From Oncomelania hupensis (taxonomy: Eukaryota; Mollusca; Gastropoda; Littorinimorpha; Pomatiopsidae), in NCBI GenBank assembly GCA_036898135.1, contig CM072515.1, positions 45,879,004 through 45,943,003 of the forward strand: a stretch of DNA of 64,000 nucleotides, written 5' to 3'. Under the pieces are notes generated by a model. The model was not told the origin of the DNA and searched no databases. It saw nothing but the letters and a program-made list of their open reading frames with translations. Positions 14,342-27,420 of the stretch are shown here, piece after piece (position 1 is the first letter of the stretch; the number at the start of each line of letters is the position of its first letter). The position numbers and the translations under genes are program-made.

Positions 14342-17300
14342 GACAGAATAATTAATACCGACAGAAATGAAAAAAAAAAAGGACTGATAAATAAATAAAT
14401 CTATTGATTAAACGAATGAATGTATGAACTGTTTTATACTGAAAGAGCATGAATGAATTAAATGGATTAACAGACGACAGGATGAATGAAATAAACCATC
14501 AATTAATGAATGACAGCTTATACAGCGCATAGCGAAGCATAACAAAGTAAATATATTACCACACCCAAAGACATGCTCTTAGAGTAGGAAACGGGGGATT
14601 GGGAGGTAAAAGGGGTGAGGGGTAGGGAGAGAAGGGGGTACGATAATTAGGTATAATTTTTACATTTCGGGTTGAAATGAATAAAACTCGTCTGAACCCG
14701 AAAGCAATAATCAACTAATGTTATTATAAAAAGGAAAGGAGGAAATATAACTCGGTGTTCCCAACTGAGGTTTCCATATTCGTGCAATGTTCATTAACGA
14801 TCCTTTACCTAAATGCTTTTATTATTTATTAATGCCAATACAGACACGATATAATACACTCGCTCTCTTTGAAATATGCTTAAATATAGGTGCATCTGAC
14901 TACAGTAGCGCGTATCTGATTTAGTTCTGAAATCACCCAAGTGTGACAAATATCATTAAAATACTTCCCCCCCTCCTCCTCCCCCCATATCAGCAAGGAT
15001 ATATATCTAGCCGAGTTAACGCCCACTGGTGTCTATGCCCTGGGTATATATATTCAAATTTACAAGGTTTTGAATAGTGAGCTGATTCATCATAAGAGTT
15101 TACATGCCCTATTTACTACCGTGCACTAAAAAAAGGTTCTTCAATGTATACTTGAATCTACGTTGCCGGAGAGGTGTGAATACAAAAAGAATAGAAATGC
15201 ACTTGAAAACCTGAAAATGCGGCATGTGTGTGTGTGAGTTGGGAGGGGTGGGGGTGGGGGAACAAACATCACTAATGATTGCTTTGATACAATGTGCATT
15301 TGCACAACGCTGACTATGCCGAATATACGGGAAACACAACCAAACATTATTTTCTATGAGCAAAAGAAGCGTATTTAAGAATGTGCTGCGCAATTTAATT
15401 AGTTATTCATTGCTTACTGAATCCAGCGGACTGCAAAGAGCCGAATCAGGACCACATAAATCAGGATCACAACTTGGTCGAAAGAGGACTCACCCCCGAT
15501 CCGTATAAAAGATCTGCTGAAACAACCCTAGTGGTAACACAGAAGGCACTCCACCAGCCGGTCACTTTACAATAAAGGCATCCCACACAGGGGATGGTGA
15601 GGCTATACTCTAATTTATTGAACCCCCGTTTATAAAAACAAAATAGAATATAAACATCATTATAAAATATCAACAAAACACATACATATAAAATGCCTAC
15701 ATTGCTAAATAATAATATTATAGGAAGCCCTAGTGACCATTTGGCAGAAAGAGTCCAATATTCCCAAACTGACCCAACATAGCCTACCTCATACAAAAAT
15801 GAGGAATTTTGGAAGAGTTTTCAAGAAAAAAGGTAGGTGACTGGACTAGCGAAGAAGTTAGTATAGTAGATTGATAGAACAGAGTAGGAATGAGAAAGAA
15901 CAAAGGAGAAAGACAGCGACAGTGGGAATTTAAAGCACTAAATTTCCAGAAAGTAGGGATACTATTTATACAGAAACCCCCTGCACCTCCACAGGGGTTT
16001 GCTGCGCAACTGTTATATTTACAATATTAATAACTAGAAGTACAACACAAAGGTTTCTTCAATGTAGAAGTGAAACTACGATACCCGATACATTTTGTAA
16101 AATAAATTTGAATACGTGAAAACACACCCAAAACATTTTTTTTTCAGAATACTATGCGGACAATAGATTGAACGTTTCCAAGTTCAAAAAAGCTCAGCAA
16201 ACTGTTGTTTTTACTATTACATTACATCCTTTATGCAAAACGATACTTCACAGCTTGCGCAGTGTAAAGTAGGTCAAGCATGAAGTACGTTTTATGCGCT
16301 AAACACGTTTCTTGAGTGTGCCAACCCCTACCCCACCCAGTTGAACAAAACGCAAAGAGGGAGGAAGTGAGAGACAGACGCAGACAGAGAAAGAGACGGA
16401 GAGTGATGCTGATTAAAATAAATAAATAAATAAATAAATAAAAACGGTTGGGGGACAGAGCGACAGACATACAGATTGATTCTAAATAATTAATTAAATA
16501 AAGAATATTAACACAATCCCAAGTAGCAATCTAAACACAAAAAGACGATCCCATATCCTGTTACTCAGATGCTCGCTCATTTACAATTCCATTTCCTTCC
16601 CCCAGAGTGCGCAAGGTAAACGGAAGTACAGTAAACTCAAACAGATGCCCTCAACATTAACAGGTTGAACATTCAGACAATGTTTTAGCTGCCGTTCTTT
16701 TAAATCAGGCGTAAGTGTAGGTACTACCAAGTCACACAACCCCAAACACATCCCATATCACCTGGTCCCCATCAGGCAGACAAACTTTCAATTCCAATCC
16801 TGAATACACTAGCTACTTAACAGACTGACAATAGTTTACCTACTAATTAATACCACTGCCCTGCCAAACAATCCTCAATCAGGTAGATCCAAACATTCTC
16901 ATTTAACCTACCATCAAGCTAGATAAAACCTTCAATAAGTTACGCAAACATTCTCATGCTCGGTTCAGATTCCTCATTGTCCGTTTGGGGTGGCCGAATG
17001 CATGTAGGATCTCTCTCCCTCATCCCTCCTTCTTCCCCATCTCTCTCACTCTCTCTGTCCCTCTTCACCCCTCATACTATCCCCATTCCACCTATCAGCT
17101 GCTGAATCCTGGATCCTGCCCTAAATAAATGATCTAGCCCTCTGCACTGGGTTACTAGCTACAAAGGAAATGATAATAACTTTTTTTTCTGTGTCCCGTC
17201 GCGAACCTGAGAGACTTTCCTAATAAGAGATTTGTTTGTGTGTATGGTGGGGTGGGGGTGGAGATGATAAGAAACCCACATTTTCTCATTTACAAACTCT

Positions 17301-17721
17301 GTTCAGGGTAGACAGTCCTCATAATTTACGATAAAGATACAATTTATCAAGGCAAATTGATTTCTTCACGAGAAAATGTCTTTCTGAAAATCTACTATCT
17401 TATGATCCCTAAATAATTTACTTCTGCGTAACTGATAGCATGTATATTATGTAGATTATTATTAATTCGACTATTGACCACGGTCGTTACAATCTGTTTA
17501 ATAAAAAATATGTTAACAGCTGTAACACAATCAAAGGAATATCAGATGTTTGTTTTGCAAATTTATAACAATTATAAACAGTGCAGTATCAAGTCACCCA
17601 TCTCAAATTATACTTTATAGATAAACAGACGGACACACACAGTTATCATTTATCAGTACACTTATCAGTACAACCTATGTTAATCTGATAAATAAAAATT
17701 GATACAACACACACACACACA

Positions 17722-17756
<35 letters not shown>

Positions 17757-18135
17757 CAACCACATTTACAAAAAGCAAAAGGCATACTAAAATACCCTAT
17801 TTAAAACTGCCTTTCCCATTTCAAGATCGATAATATATATATATATTTTTTAATGTCATAGTTAAACTAAAGGGAGTTTAAAGCGCCTCCATGCTGTAAT
17901 AAAACTGAGCTGCAATGCACCCTTTTCAAACAACATTCATATATTTATGCGAACTTTCATTCCTCACCAAAGAGGATGGGGGATGGGAGCATAGGCACTT
18001 CACCTATTCCTCCTCCGTGGAGCAAAGTTCATTGACTGAATCCGTCTTCCCACCACTACCTTTCACCTTTCCTTTCCACTCCTTCTTCGGCCCCTTAATC
18101 ACTTTCGTGTAATACAAATGAACTAATTATCGTAA
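14342..18135. other. No gene seen
   Basis: AT-rich sequence with degenerate AATG/AATA runs at 14390-14520, an (AAAT)n at 16423-16441 and a (CA)n tract with a CG core at 17707-17757. A short hairpin, AAACCCCCTG with CAGGGGTTT, lies near 15980-16003. Open frames of 94-109 codons on the minus strand (15109-15393, 15467-15796) show no recognisable domain. Confidence 0.4.
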
Positions 18136-18532
18136 TGTTACGATTGAGACTCGCAAGATAGTTCCCAACATTTTGTTTGCCAAATCATGCAATGATTGCG
18201 TGTATTTACCTTGATTTGATGCTTCGCTGTTACTAGAGAAAGCTTTGTGTAATGATAGTTTTTTGTCGGGCGCTATTGTTGTAGTAGCGTTGAGAACTTT
18301 CTGGAATTACTTATAATCCTGTAAAATTCGTACACATGCTGTGACGTAAGAAAGTGCGTATTTTTTTTTATTCGAATGGATGGTACTGCGTCATTATAGA
18401 ATGTTCTAAGCTTTTCTACATTGTTGAGAGGCTATATTAGTAGTTGCTGAGTGAACGGGTTGCGTGGATAACGAATTCGAGTTAAACAACATTCAAGCAT
18501 CGGGGCTGAATCGACCAATGATTCGTGTAACA
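18136..18532 (+). mobile_element. Diverged solo LTR of the Gmr1-like Gypsy family
   Basis: Begins TGTTACG and ends GTGTAACA, like the intact LTRs at 26256-26888 and 31206-31838. It shares with them GTGTATTTACC-TTGATTTGA near the start, the GTTGAGAGG-TATA-like block, and ATTCAAGCATCGGGGCTGAA near the end. At 397 bp it is shorter than the 633-bp intact LTR, with internal deletions and many substitutions. No internal domain or second LTR is next to it, so it is probably a recombination remnant. No matching 5-bp target duplication remains. Confidence 0.8.
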
Positions 18533-19734
18533 CATATAGTATCCCGTCTATCCTCAACACAAAAGACGGGCTTCAACTACTTAGTTTCGGTTAAATTTCG
18601 GGTTGACTTCGATCTGACACATATTGACTTCGATGTGATACATTGTATTAAATATTAGCTTGTAGCTCCTGATCTATCGAAACTTTTAGAAACATAATTA
18701 TTCATTTTAGGTGGTGTGTTATCTCTTTCAACCACTGTGTATTCTTTTTTTTTTTTTTTAAATACAAACTTTATTATTCTGCATACTGTATCTTCGGGAG
18801 GGCGGGCGAAGAGGGGAGGGAGAGGTTAGTCTTGACAATAATATCGTCCAGAGGATAACTAAATATTAGTTTGATCAAATATACATTAGTTTATAAATTA
18901 TTTAGATATTAGATACAACATGCATTCTGTCTATTAGGGTTTCGTCAAAATCCCAGTAGCAGTCTTGGCAATAGCAATCCTGAAAGGACCACAAAGCTTC
19001 AGTTCGATTAGATCCAAGCTTCAGTTCGATTGGATCCAACATATATAGATTTACAGACGGGCTAGTATGCACACTGCAAACCGTCAAACTTGAGGTTTAA
19101 TTATGATCCCAGTCTTGACAATAATATTGTCAATTGAATCTGATCAAGTTTACGCCTGCCGAAGCCTATGATGATCCTCTTGAAAGCTAATACTCCTCGA
19201 GAACGCGCTGATACTTTGTAACAACTTGCGGTGTTGGTCTGTCATTGAGACAGAGATAAACGACAAACGGAGAGAAAAAGAAGAAAGGCTATACTCTGCC
19301 GTCGGTTTGATAAACGACTGGCAGTTGTATCATGGACACTTACATATGATAGTCCATGGTTGTATAGTGATAAACTACCACCAAAGTGAAAGTCAGAAAC
19401 CAAGAGACCTGCAGATGGTTACAGAAGTAAATTGCTTCTATATGGCGCGCTTCCCAGCTCAAAGAGCTCTCAAAACGCTAGCAATTGATGTGTATCAGTT
19501 TATAGTCCCCTCTCTTCCCGAAAGGATTTTCAGAGAGGAGACTTTAACTTTAATACTAGCAATTGAGATCCAGCATGCACATAATAATGTTCTCAGATCG
19601 CCCAAGATGAAATAGATTGCAGAAGTCAGGACCGAACCAAATTGGTAAAAGATTTAACATACATGCATAAGTCACGCACCACTGAACCGCGCATGCCGTA
19701 AGTACTTGCTTTTTTGGAATCAATGTTGTTGTTG
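18533..19734. other. No gene seen
   Basis: Contains a 22-bp direct repeat (GCTTCAGTTCGATTRGATCCAA) in tandem at about 18994-19039. An open frame of 129 codons at 19226-19615 would have to start at TTG and has no recognisable domain. Not called. Confidence 0.4.
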
Positions 19735-19790
19735 TTTGATAAATTAATGTCCCCGGACACATGAGCATATAGGGGACGCACTGAACTTTA
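19735..19790 (-). repeat. 3' fragment of the tRNA-Thr-like SINE
   Basis: TTGTTGTTGTTTGATAAATT followed by ATGTCCCCGGACACAT and GCATATAGGGGACGCACTG corresponds to the CAA-tailed 3' region of the SINE at 20303-20507. Another fragment is at 22662-22705. Confidence 0.5.
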
Positions 19791-20302
19791 TATATAGCTC
19801 AGTGATCAAACGTTACCGCATATATTGCGTCAGATCGGAAACAAAATGCCGGTATTCCATAAAAAAAAAATTTTTTTTTTCGTTTGTTAGCTTCACCGAT
19901 TTTGGTATTGTCCTATTTTAATTATTAAAAGGAAAGAAACAAAAACTTTAGAAAAAAACAACATAAAATGCAGACTTTTATGATTCAAACACGAAGTTAT
20001 TTATCATTGTCAGCAAAACGCTTTCCTGCCTTTTTTCTTCTTCTGCGGAATCACAAAATAATTATGTGATTACGTTATCACTGACAGTGATACCATAATA
20101 AGTATTTCCTCTCAGGATGAATGTCAACGGTAAAATACACGACATACACACAAAAAACAAAACAAAACGTAGAAAAATACAAACAAACTATGTTTCACGT
20201 ATGATTACTTCACTAAAACTAAGTAGGAAGTGGTAAGCTCTTACAGAAACTCTACCTTAAAAGCACCTATTGCATCTCACCGTATCTCTTACAATATAAA
20301 TA

Positions 20303-20507
20303 ATACGTTGTTGTTGTTTGTAGATTATAGTCACACGACACTTTCGCATATAGGTGACTACTGGACCGATTTATACTGACACCAGCGGGCCAGTTGTTGG
20401 TAAAGGGGAAAATAATATGATCACACGTTGACCAATCCGGGATTCGAACCAGCGACCTTTCGGTTACTAGCAAGACGCTCTTACCAACTGAGCTACCCGG
20501 CCCTCTA
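20303..20507 (-). mobile_element. tRNA-Thr-like SINE
   Basis: On the minus strand the 5' head (20501 down to 20429) reads GCCGGGTAGCTCAGTTGGTA, then an AGT anticodon position in CTAGTAA, then GGTTCGAATCCC, so both A-box and B-box promoter elements are visible. The anticodon and acceptor stems no longer pair well, which argues against a functional tRNA gene. The body continues to a tail of CAA repeats, seen as GTTGTTGTTG at 20308 on the plus strand. Body-only relatives lie at 19735-19790 and 22662-22705, supporting a dispersed SINE family. Confidence 0.75.
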
Positions 20508-22624
<2,117 letters not shown>

Positions 22625-22661
22625 AATTCAAAGTTTAGGTTCTATTCTATCTATTCTAAGG

Positions 22662-22705
22662 TAAATTAACGTCCCCGGACACACTGCGTAGAGGGGACAA
22701 ATTTT
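22662..22705 (-). repeat. Fragment of the tRNA-Thr-like SINE body
   Basis: TAAATTAACGTCCCCGGACA followed by GTAGAGGGGACA matches the body element at 19735-19790. No tRNA-like head is present here. Confidence 0.4.
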
Positions 22706-23563
22706 TTATGTTCTCGCGAACACGGGGCTTAAATACGGAACACCTGTGATTTTGAGTTCCCCTTTTCGAAATCTCTTGTTCTGTATACATTTATACTCCA
22801 AACTCGGGGACAATAGAAGGTGACAAAAATGTATTTGTTTAACATGTGCAAATAATAATACTAACTGCCGTGTCCACTACCATGCTGATGCTCTTGACAC
22901 GATTTTGCTGAGGTAATAAATAGCCTCAGAGACCGGGCTTAATTGCATCTCAGATCTAAATTATCTCATAAGAGTCGCGAGAACATAAACTTTGAATTGT
23001 ACACACATTCGATGCGTACATGTGCATACCTTAGAATAGTATAAGCATGGACATTAACTCTGCATTGTACACACATCGAAGACATACATACTTCATTATA
23101 CATAAACTCAGGATTTTTTTTAAAAAAGTAATAATTATACATATGCAGGCGGCCAGTCACTATTGTGTCACTTGCAGAGTTATTCGTGTTCTTTCTAACA
23201 GTATTGGCCTTATTTAAGCTACAATAAGTATAGCATACCTACTACGGTGGAAACTGTTGTTCTATAGTTATTTACTGTGTTTAATTGTAGTCTGTATCTA
23301 CTGTAACAGGATTGTTAATATTGTGCCTGCACGAATAAGTAACCCAAATTTACGTATTATTATTAATAAATGAACACAGAGGAAGTATACATATTGTTTA
23401 TAAAATATGCAAAGAAACGTGCACATTGGACAATACACAAAACAAAATACCTAGTAGAGGAACATCTATGATTTACTCATCGAAATTAAAACATCTTTAG
23501 TATCAATAATACTGTACCTACAAAGGCAGTTGCCACCAAATGGTGTTTGTACATCGCTACACG
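22706..23563. other. No gene seen
   Basis: AT-rich, unique-looking sequence. No coding exon or element ends recognised. Confidence 0.45.
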
Positions 23564-23833
23564 TTAAATACTGTTTTGTACCTTCAACCCTTGTGCAGCT
23601 GCCGTAGCACAGTGCTGGCCGAAAGCGACAGAAGCTTCCAAGCTTCGGTAGAAATCAACACTGAGAGTGACATCCGAGAAACTTGTGTCTTCGTCCAAGC
23701 TGGGAGCGTGAAAAACGCCTGTACCCTCTCCAGACCTCTCTAGATCAACGCTGTCCAAATCCAAATCATCGCACAAACTGTCCCCAGGGTCCACCTCCAT
23801 GAAAGAGGACCAATGATGTAAATGTGACATCAT
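23564..23833 (-). CDS. Unrecognised acidic ORF, possible exon
   Basis: An 89-codon open frame on the minus strand whose product is rich in Asp, Glu and Ser and has a balanced, non-repetitive composition (for example DSLCDDLDLDSVDLERSGEG). It does not overlap a microsatellite or a transposon that I recognise, and the local GC content is above that of the surroundings. I recognise no domain and cannot fix its splice sites. It could be a terminal exon of a spliced host gene, or chance. The second small minus-strand ORF at 24956-25180 lies upstream in the same direction. Confidence 0.3.
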   Translation of the reverse strand: MMSHLHHWSSFMEVDPGDSLCDDLDLDSVDLERSGEGTGVFHAPSLDEDTSFSDVTLSVDFYRSLEASVAFGQHCATAAAQGLKVQNSI

Positions 23834-24955
23834 GGTAGATGAGCTGAGTGATCATCAAATCACTAGTGTAATCTGCTGTGCTTCCGTTTCTCACTACCAC
23901 TTCAAACGTTCTTACTATTATTGCTTTAGTCTGCAAACATTTTAAACCAGCCAAGTTGTATCGTATAATACGGGCACGAAAGCAACAGCAGGAAATATTC
24001 TAAAACATAGCAGCACACATTTAAAATCAGTAATAAGTATTCAACAGCACATTGGTATCACAACAGGAAACTAGATTCTGTTCCACGAGATGGCACAAGT
24101 TATCAATCAATATCACAAAAATGGGGCATCCGTTGGTGTCATAATTGTGTAATAGATATTACTGAAAAGATAGCTTGACATGGCGGTGCAGTGAAGACGG
24201 GTCCGTGCGAAGCACGTAAGGCAACAGAGGCGTTATCAGCGAAGACACAGAAGACGCCAGCGTGGCTCCACGCAATCAACAGGCTGTGCACCACACACCC
24301 GGGCCCTGCCTGCAACAGTTGGCTTCAACTACTTTGCCTGGGCTCCTGAGAAACTTTTACTCCCAGCCCTGGCCTGCCTCGCTTTCTTCAGCAAAACGCT
24401 GCAACTCGGCTCTTCTTTCACTACTTGTCACACACAGCCCAAGTCGAGCGCTCAGGTTTCTCAGGGTTCCCCTTTTCCCCACCTCCAGTTGCTGCATAGA
24501 AGAGGCTGGCATGGGTAGGGACGTGAGTGCTAGAAGGAAGAGGGGTAGTGTGGGGTAAGAATATAATATAGAGAAGATAGGTGGAGAGAACATAAGCCTC
24601 GGTCAGTCTCAGCTATGCAGTATTTGTAATTCTACACTTGCTCTCTCCTCATCCCTCCCAATTTCAAGCTGTCGTTAGAAAAAAAAAGGGAAGCCGAACA
24701 TCATCATAAAAAGTCACAAGGCTTATCTCGAGAAGTCGATAAGCTTGATCGGTTTTGTGTCATGTACACATGGTGCTGATCGTGGCGTTGTGAAATTATA
24801 ATCGATGAAATTTGCTGACTATGTTCAACTACATCTTTTACATCTCACACACGCCCTACACATTCAATCCCTTGCTCCGCCCCACGGCCCAGAAGAAAAT
24901 AATCACCACTGTCAACCAAGGTTCACGCAACGCTCCGCCCCTCTGCGAATAACTT
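23834..24955. other. GC-richer stretch without an assignable gene
   Basis: The segment from about 24180 to 24560 is markedly richer in GC than its flanks and open on both strands for 78-98 codons. No domain, splice pair or promoter signal lets me choose between the frames. Confidence 0.35.
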
Positions 24956-25180
24956 TCAATCTCCTCTCTCAGAGAATGAATTCCCATTCTGCCTTAAAGC
25001 CCAAACTTCAAGAACTTTCTCGATGACACTTCTATCTGTAGACTGAGCATTCAGCGTAGCACGTAGCTCAGACACTGTGTGCATGCTAATTTCAGTTAAT
25101 CGTTCCAAAGCCTTTCTCTCAATACAACCACTTTGAAGTATCTTTCTTACTAAATAATCCAAACTAAGCAGACCTAACAT
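24956..25180 (-). CDS. Unrecognised small ORF, possible exon
   Basis: A 74-codon frame on the minus strand with codon use that looks coding and a predicted helical, charged product (CIERKALERLTEISMHTVSE). It is not a repeat translation. The motif TTAG at its 5' edge could be a splice acceptor, but a pyrimidine tract is not obvious. No family was recognised. It may belong with 23564-23833 to one spliced gene, which is inference only. Confidence 0.3.
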   Translation of the reverse strand: MLGLLSLDYLVRKILQSGCIERKALERLTEISMHTVSELRATLNAQSTDRSVIEKVLEVWALRQNGNSFSERGD

Positions 25181-25391
25181 ACTACTTTATCATAGTATCT
25201 TCCACGAATGTGTTCACATAATTATACATTTCCCATTAAAAGATTTACTTTAGTCATTTTTCAATTCCTTTTCATTCTCTTAATCATTCCTTCTGGCAGT
25301 GGAATATATGTTACAAGATAGACTGAAGCCTATAATAAGTACATAAATGTTCATATCATTTTTTGAACAGATCCTAAAAAACATTTTGATA

Positions 25392-25392
<1 letters not shown>

Positions 25393-25435
<43 letters not shown>

Positions 25436-25794
25436 ACTCTCTCTCTCTCTCTCTCTCTCTGTGAATCATTTCCTCTGACAGCTGTAAAGTCTATAGAACA
25501 AGATAAGCTGCAACCTATAATGAATCTGATACATGCCACTGATGACGGTGCTCCCTTATTCCATTTCCGTTTTGCCGGGTCAGACCGTCTATAATAATTT
25601 TATGGGCCGGACAGAGGAAAAGACACGCCACAGACAAGATAACAGTCAGCAATGAACCAAACGCTATGCCTATAGTAAAATGTCACCCATGCTCTAAATG
25701 ATGCAACATTGTTCTTTAAATGTGTAGTGATTATAGTGATAGTGATGATGATGATGATGATGATAATAATGATGATGATGACGATGATGATGAT
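25393..25794. repeat. (CT)n and (GAT)n microsatellites
   Basis: CT repeats with two CA interruptions at 25393-25460, then unique sequence, then (GAT)n with GAC/AAT variants at 25742-25794. Confidence 0.9.
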
Positions 25795-26131
25795 AGAGTT
25801 GCTGCTGCTGTTGTTACCGTCGTTATCTATATACAGCCTCAGAATGCTGTATGCCAACTGCTACCACAGATAATAATATATACCCGTATTGAAAGTCTTT
25901 GCTGTTACCGTGCTAATCATCTTTTCAAACTGTTTCAATCATCACAAACGAGCCCTAATGCATATTGTATTAATCAGAAATGGAGAACAAAAAACTTGCT
26001 AGATATGATAGCATGCGCTGAAACGTCTATTGAATATTGTACAGGTAGTCTTCATTAGCCTCAGCTACATTGTATGAGGTGCTAACAATACTATCAATTA
26101 GACATACATGTACCTATAATACATATAAATC
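25795..26131. other. No gene seen
   Basis: Unique sequence between the GAT tract and the LINE-B 3' tail. The open frame through it is an extension of the GAT repeat. Confidence 0.45.
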
Positions 26132-26255
26132 ATATCCTATCCTATCCTATCCCATAACTCGGAAGTCGTAGGGGCACCACAGATGATTGTTTAACTAGCG
26201 TACAGTACTCCATCTTTCCCTGTCCTCAGCCACCCTGATTGTTTCGCTCAGTGTC
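26132..26255 (-). pseudogene. LINE-B copy, 3' part, split by a Gypsy insertion
   Basis: Starts on the plus strand with three TATCC units (the GGATA tail on the coding strand), then the conserved LINE-B end. It breaks off at GTTTCGCTCAGTGTC. The same LINE-B copy resumes after the 3' LTR at 31839 with GTGTCAAACCAGTCCATTC, followed by TCGAATGTTGTCC. Comparison with 52283-52450 and 54900-54960 shows the two parts were contiguous. GTGTC at 26251-26255 and 31839-31843 is the duplicated target site. Confidence 0.9.
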
Positions 26256-26608
26256 TGTTACGTTGAAACGAACGAAAGTGTGTCTAAAGCGCGCACGATA
26301 GATCTAATCGTTTCGATTTGCAAAGTATTCAATAATGGAGTTTATTTACCTTTGATTTGAGTTTGCATTGTTGTTAGGAGAGGCTTTGTATAACGTTGAT
26401 AATTTGCGTTAGTCGATATTATTTGAGAATCTTCTGGATATGCGTGTTTACTCTTGATAGAAATTTCCGGATGGATATCGAAGGTCGTGAATGTTCCCGG
26501 AAGTAGAGAAAATGTGAGTGACGTAAGTCAGTGATGACGATCTTTAGTTCGATTGGTGGCAGTGCGTCATTTCTACCACGTACCAAATCGTTCCAGAAAA
26601 GAGAGAGG

Positions 26609-26616
26609 TTATTTAA
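26609..26616 (+). promoter_or_regulatory. Probable TATA-like box of the 5' LTR
   Basis: TTATTTAA follows a GAGAGAGG block. The aligned position in the solo LTR at 18136 is GGCTATATTAG, so an AT-rich box is kept there. Transcription would start about 30 bp downstream, which I cannot verify. Confidence 0.4.
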
Positions 26617-26728
26617 TCGTGAGCCGAGTCGCTGTTGAGAGAGTAAAGTTGTTGATAGTGATTTGGAAAGTTGCTGTGAAAGTTGTTGAGTTGAATTGAG
26701 AATTGTATGCAGTTGTTGATGTGTGCTG

Positions 26729-26734
26729 AATAAA
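26729..26734 (+). terminator. Polyadenylation signal in the LTR
   Basis: AATAAA within GCTGAATAAAAGCGG. The identical signal in the 3' LTR is at 31679-31684 and would end the element transcript. The solo LTR at 43389 keeps GCTGAATAAAG. Confidence 0.6.
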
Positions 26735-26891
26735 AGCGGAAAACTTCATACGTGGACTTTGTGACTTGTACGCTGTTTGGACGGGCTGTGTGAATAAACG
26801 AATCTGAGTTACACAACTATCAGGAATTCAAGCATCGGGGCTGAATCAGATACTGATAGAAAACACCAACATCGAACTGAGTGTAACATTT

Positions 26892-26907
26892 TGGGGGTCA
26901 AGCCGCG
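26892..26907 (+). other. Candidate primer binding site
   Basis: TGGGGGTCAAGCCGCG begins three bases after the 5' LTR with the TGG expected opposite a tRNA CCA end. I could not match it to a specific host tRNA, so the primer identity is open. Confidence 0.4.
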
Positions 26908-27420
26908 ATTCACGCCATAGCCAAGGGTTCAACTGCTACAACAAGCGAGTCAACGTTACGAGAGGCAGTCATCGAGGGTAGCCGCCAACGAGTTGCGTCG
27001 AGAGGGGCCAACATACTGGGACTACATCACCGATAGGTTCGGGTTGACTGCAAGGGCGTGTAGTCGCTGAAGAGTTGCTTCGTGAGCGAACAACAGATCG
27101 GGACTACGTGGCTACCGTAAGACTACGTCGAGGGACAGTCTCGGAGCTACATCGCCAGTATTACAGCGAGCGTCGAGCGGACGTCGCGTCTACTTCAGCA
27201 CAGGAGCGTATACATCAACACCAGCGTGGTGCAGCGTCGCATACGACGAGGACAGCGGGGCCTGCGTCAGCGAAGGCGACTAGTGACAAGCATCAGCGCT
27301 ACTGCAGAAAACGTGCTGTTCTAGAACAGTCTAGGAAGGTACAGCACAGTCAAGAACTTTCCAGAAAAAGAACTCTACAGTCAAGAACCTTCTAGAAAAG
27401 AACTTTCCAGAAGCATCAAG

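Larger units (their letters stand above)
26256..26888 (+). repeat. 5' LTR
   Basis: Starts TGTTACGTTGAAACG and ends GAGTGTAACA, with the short inverted termini TGTTAC and GTAACA. It is 633 bp long, the same length and sequence as the 3' LTR. A TTATTTAA box and an AATAAA signal 120 bp further on mark plausible U3-R-U5 borders. The final 40 bp contain CAAGCATCGGGGCTGAATC, conserved in the solo LTRs at 18136 and 43389. Confidence 0.95.

Noticed and set aside
19226..19615. 129-codon ORF
   Set aside because: Would need a TTG start, and shows no recognised domain or repeat relationship.
20429..20501. Functional tRNA-Thr gene
   Set aside because: Anticodon and acceptor stems do not pair, and the sequence continues into a dispersed SINE body and tail.
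26613..26816. 67-codon antisense ORF inside the LTR (also at 31563-31766)
   Set aside because: Identical only because the LTRs are identical, with no domain. Treated as a shadow of the LTR.
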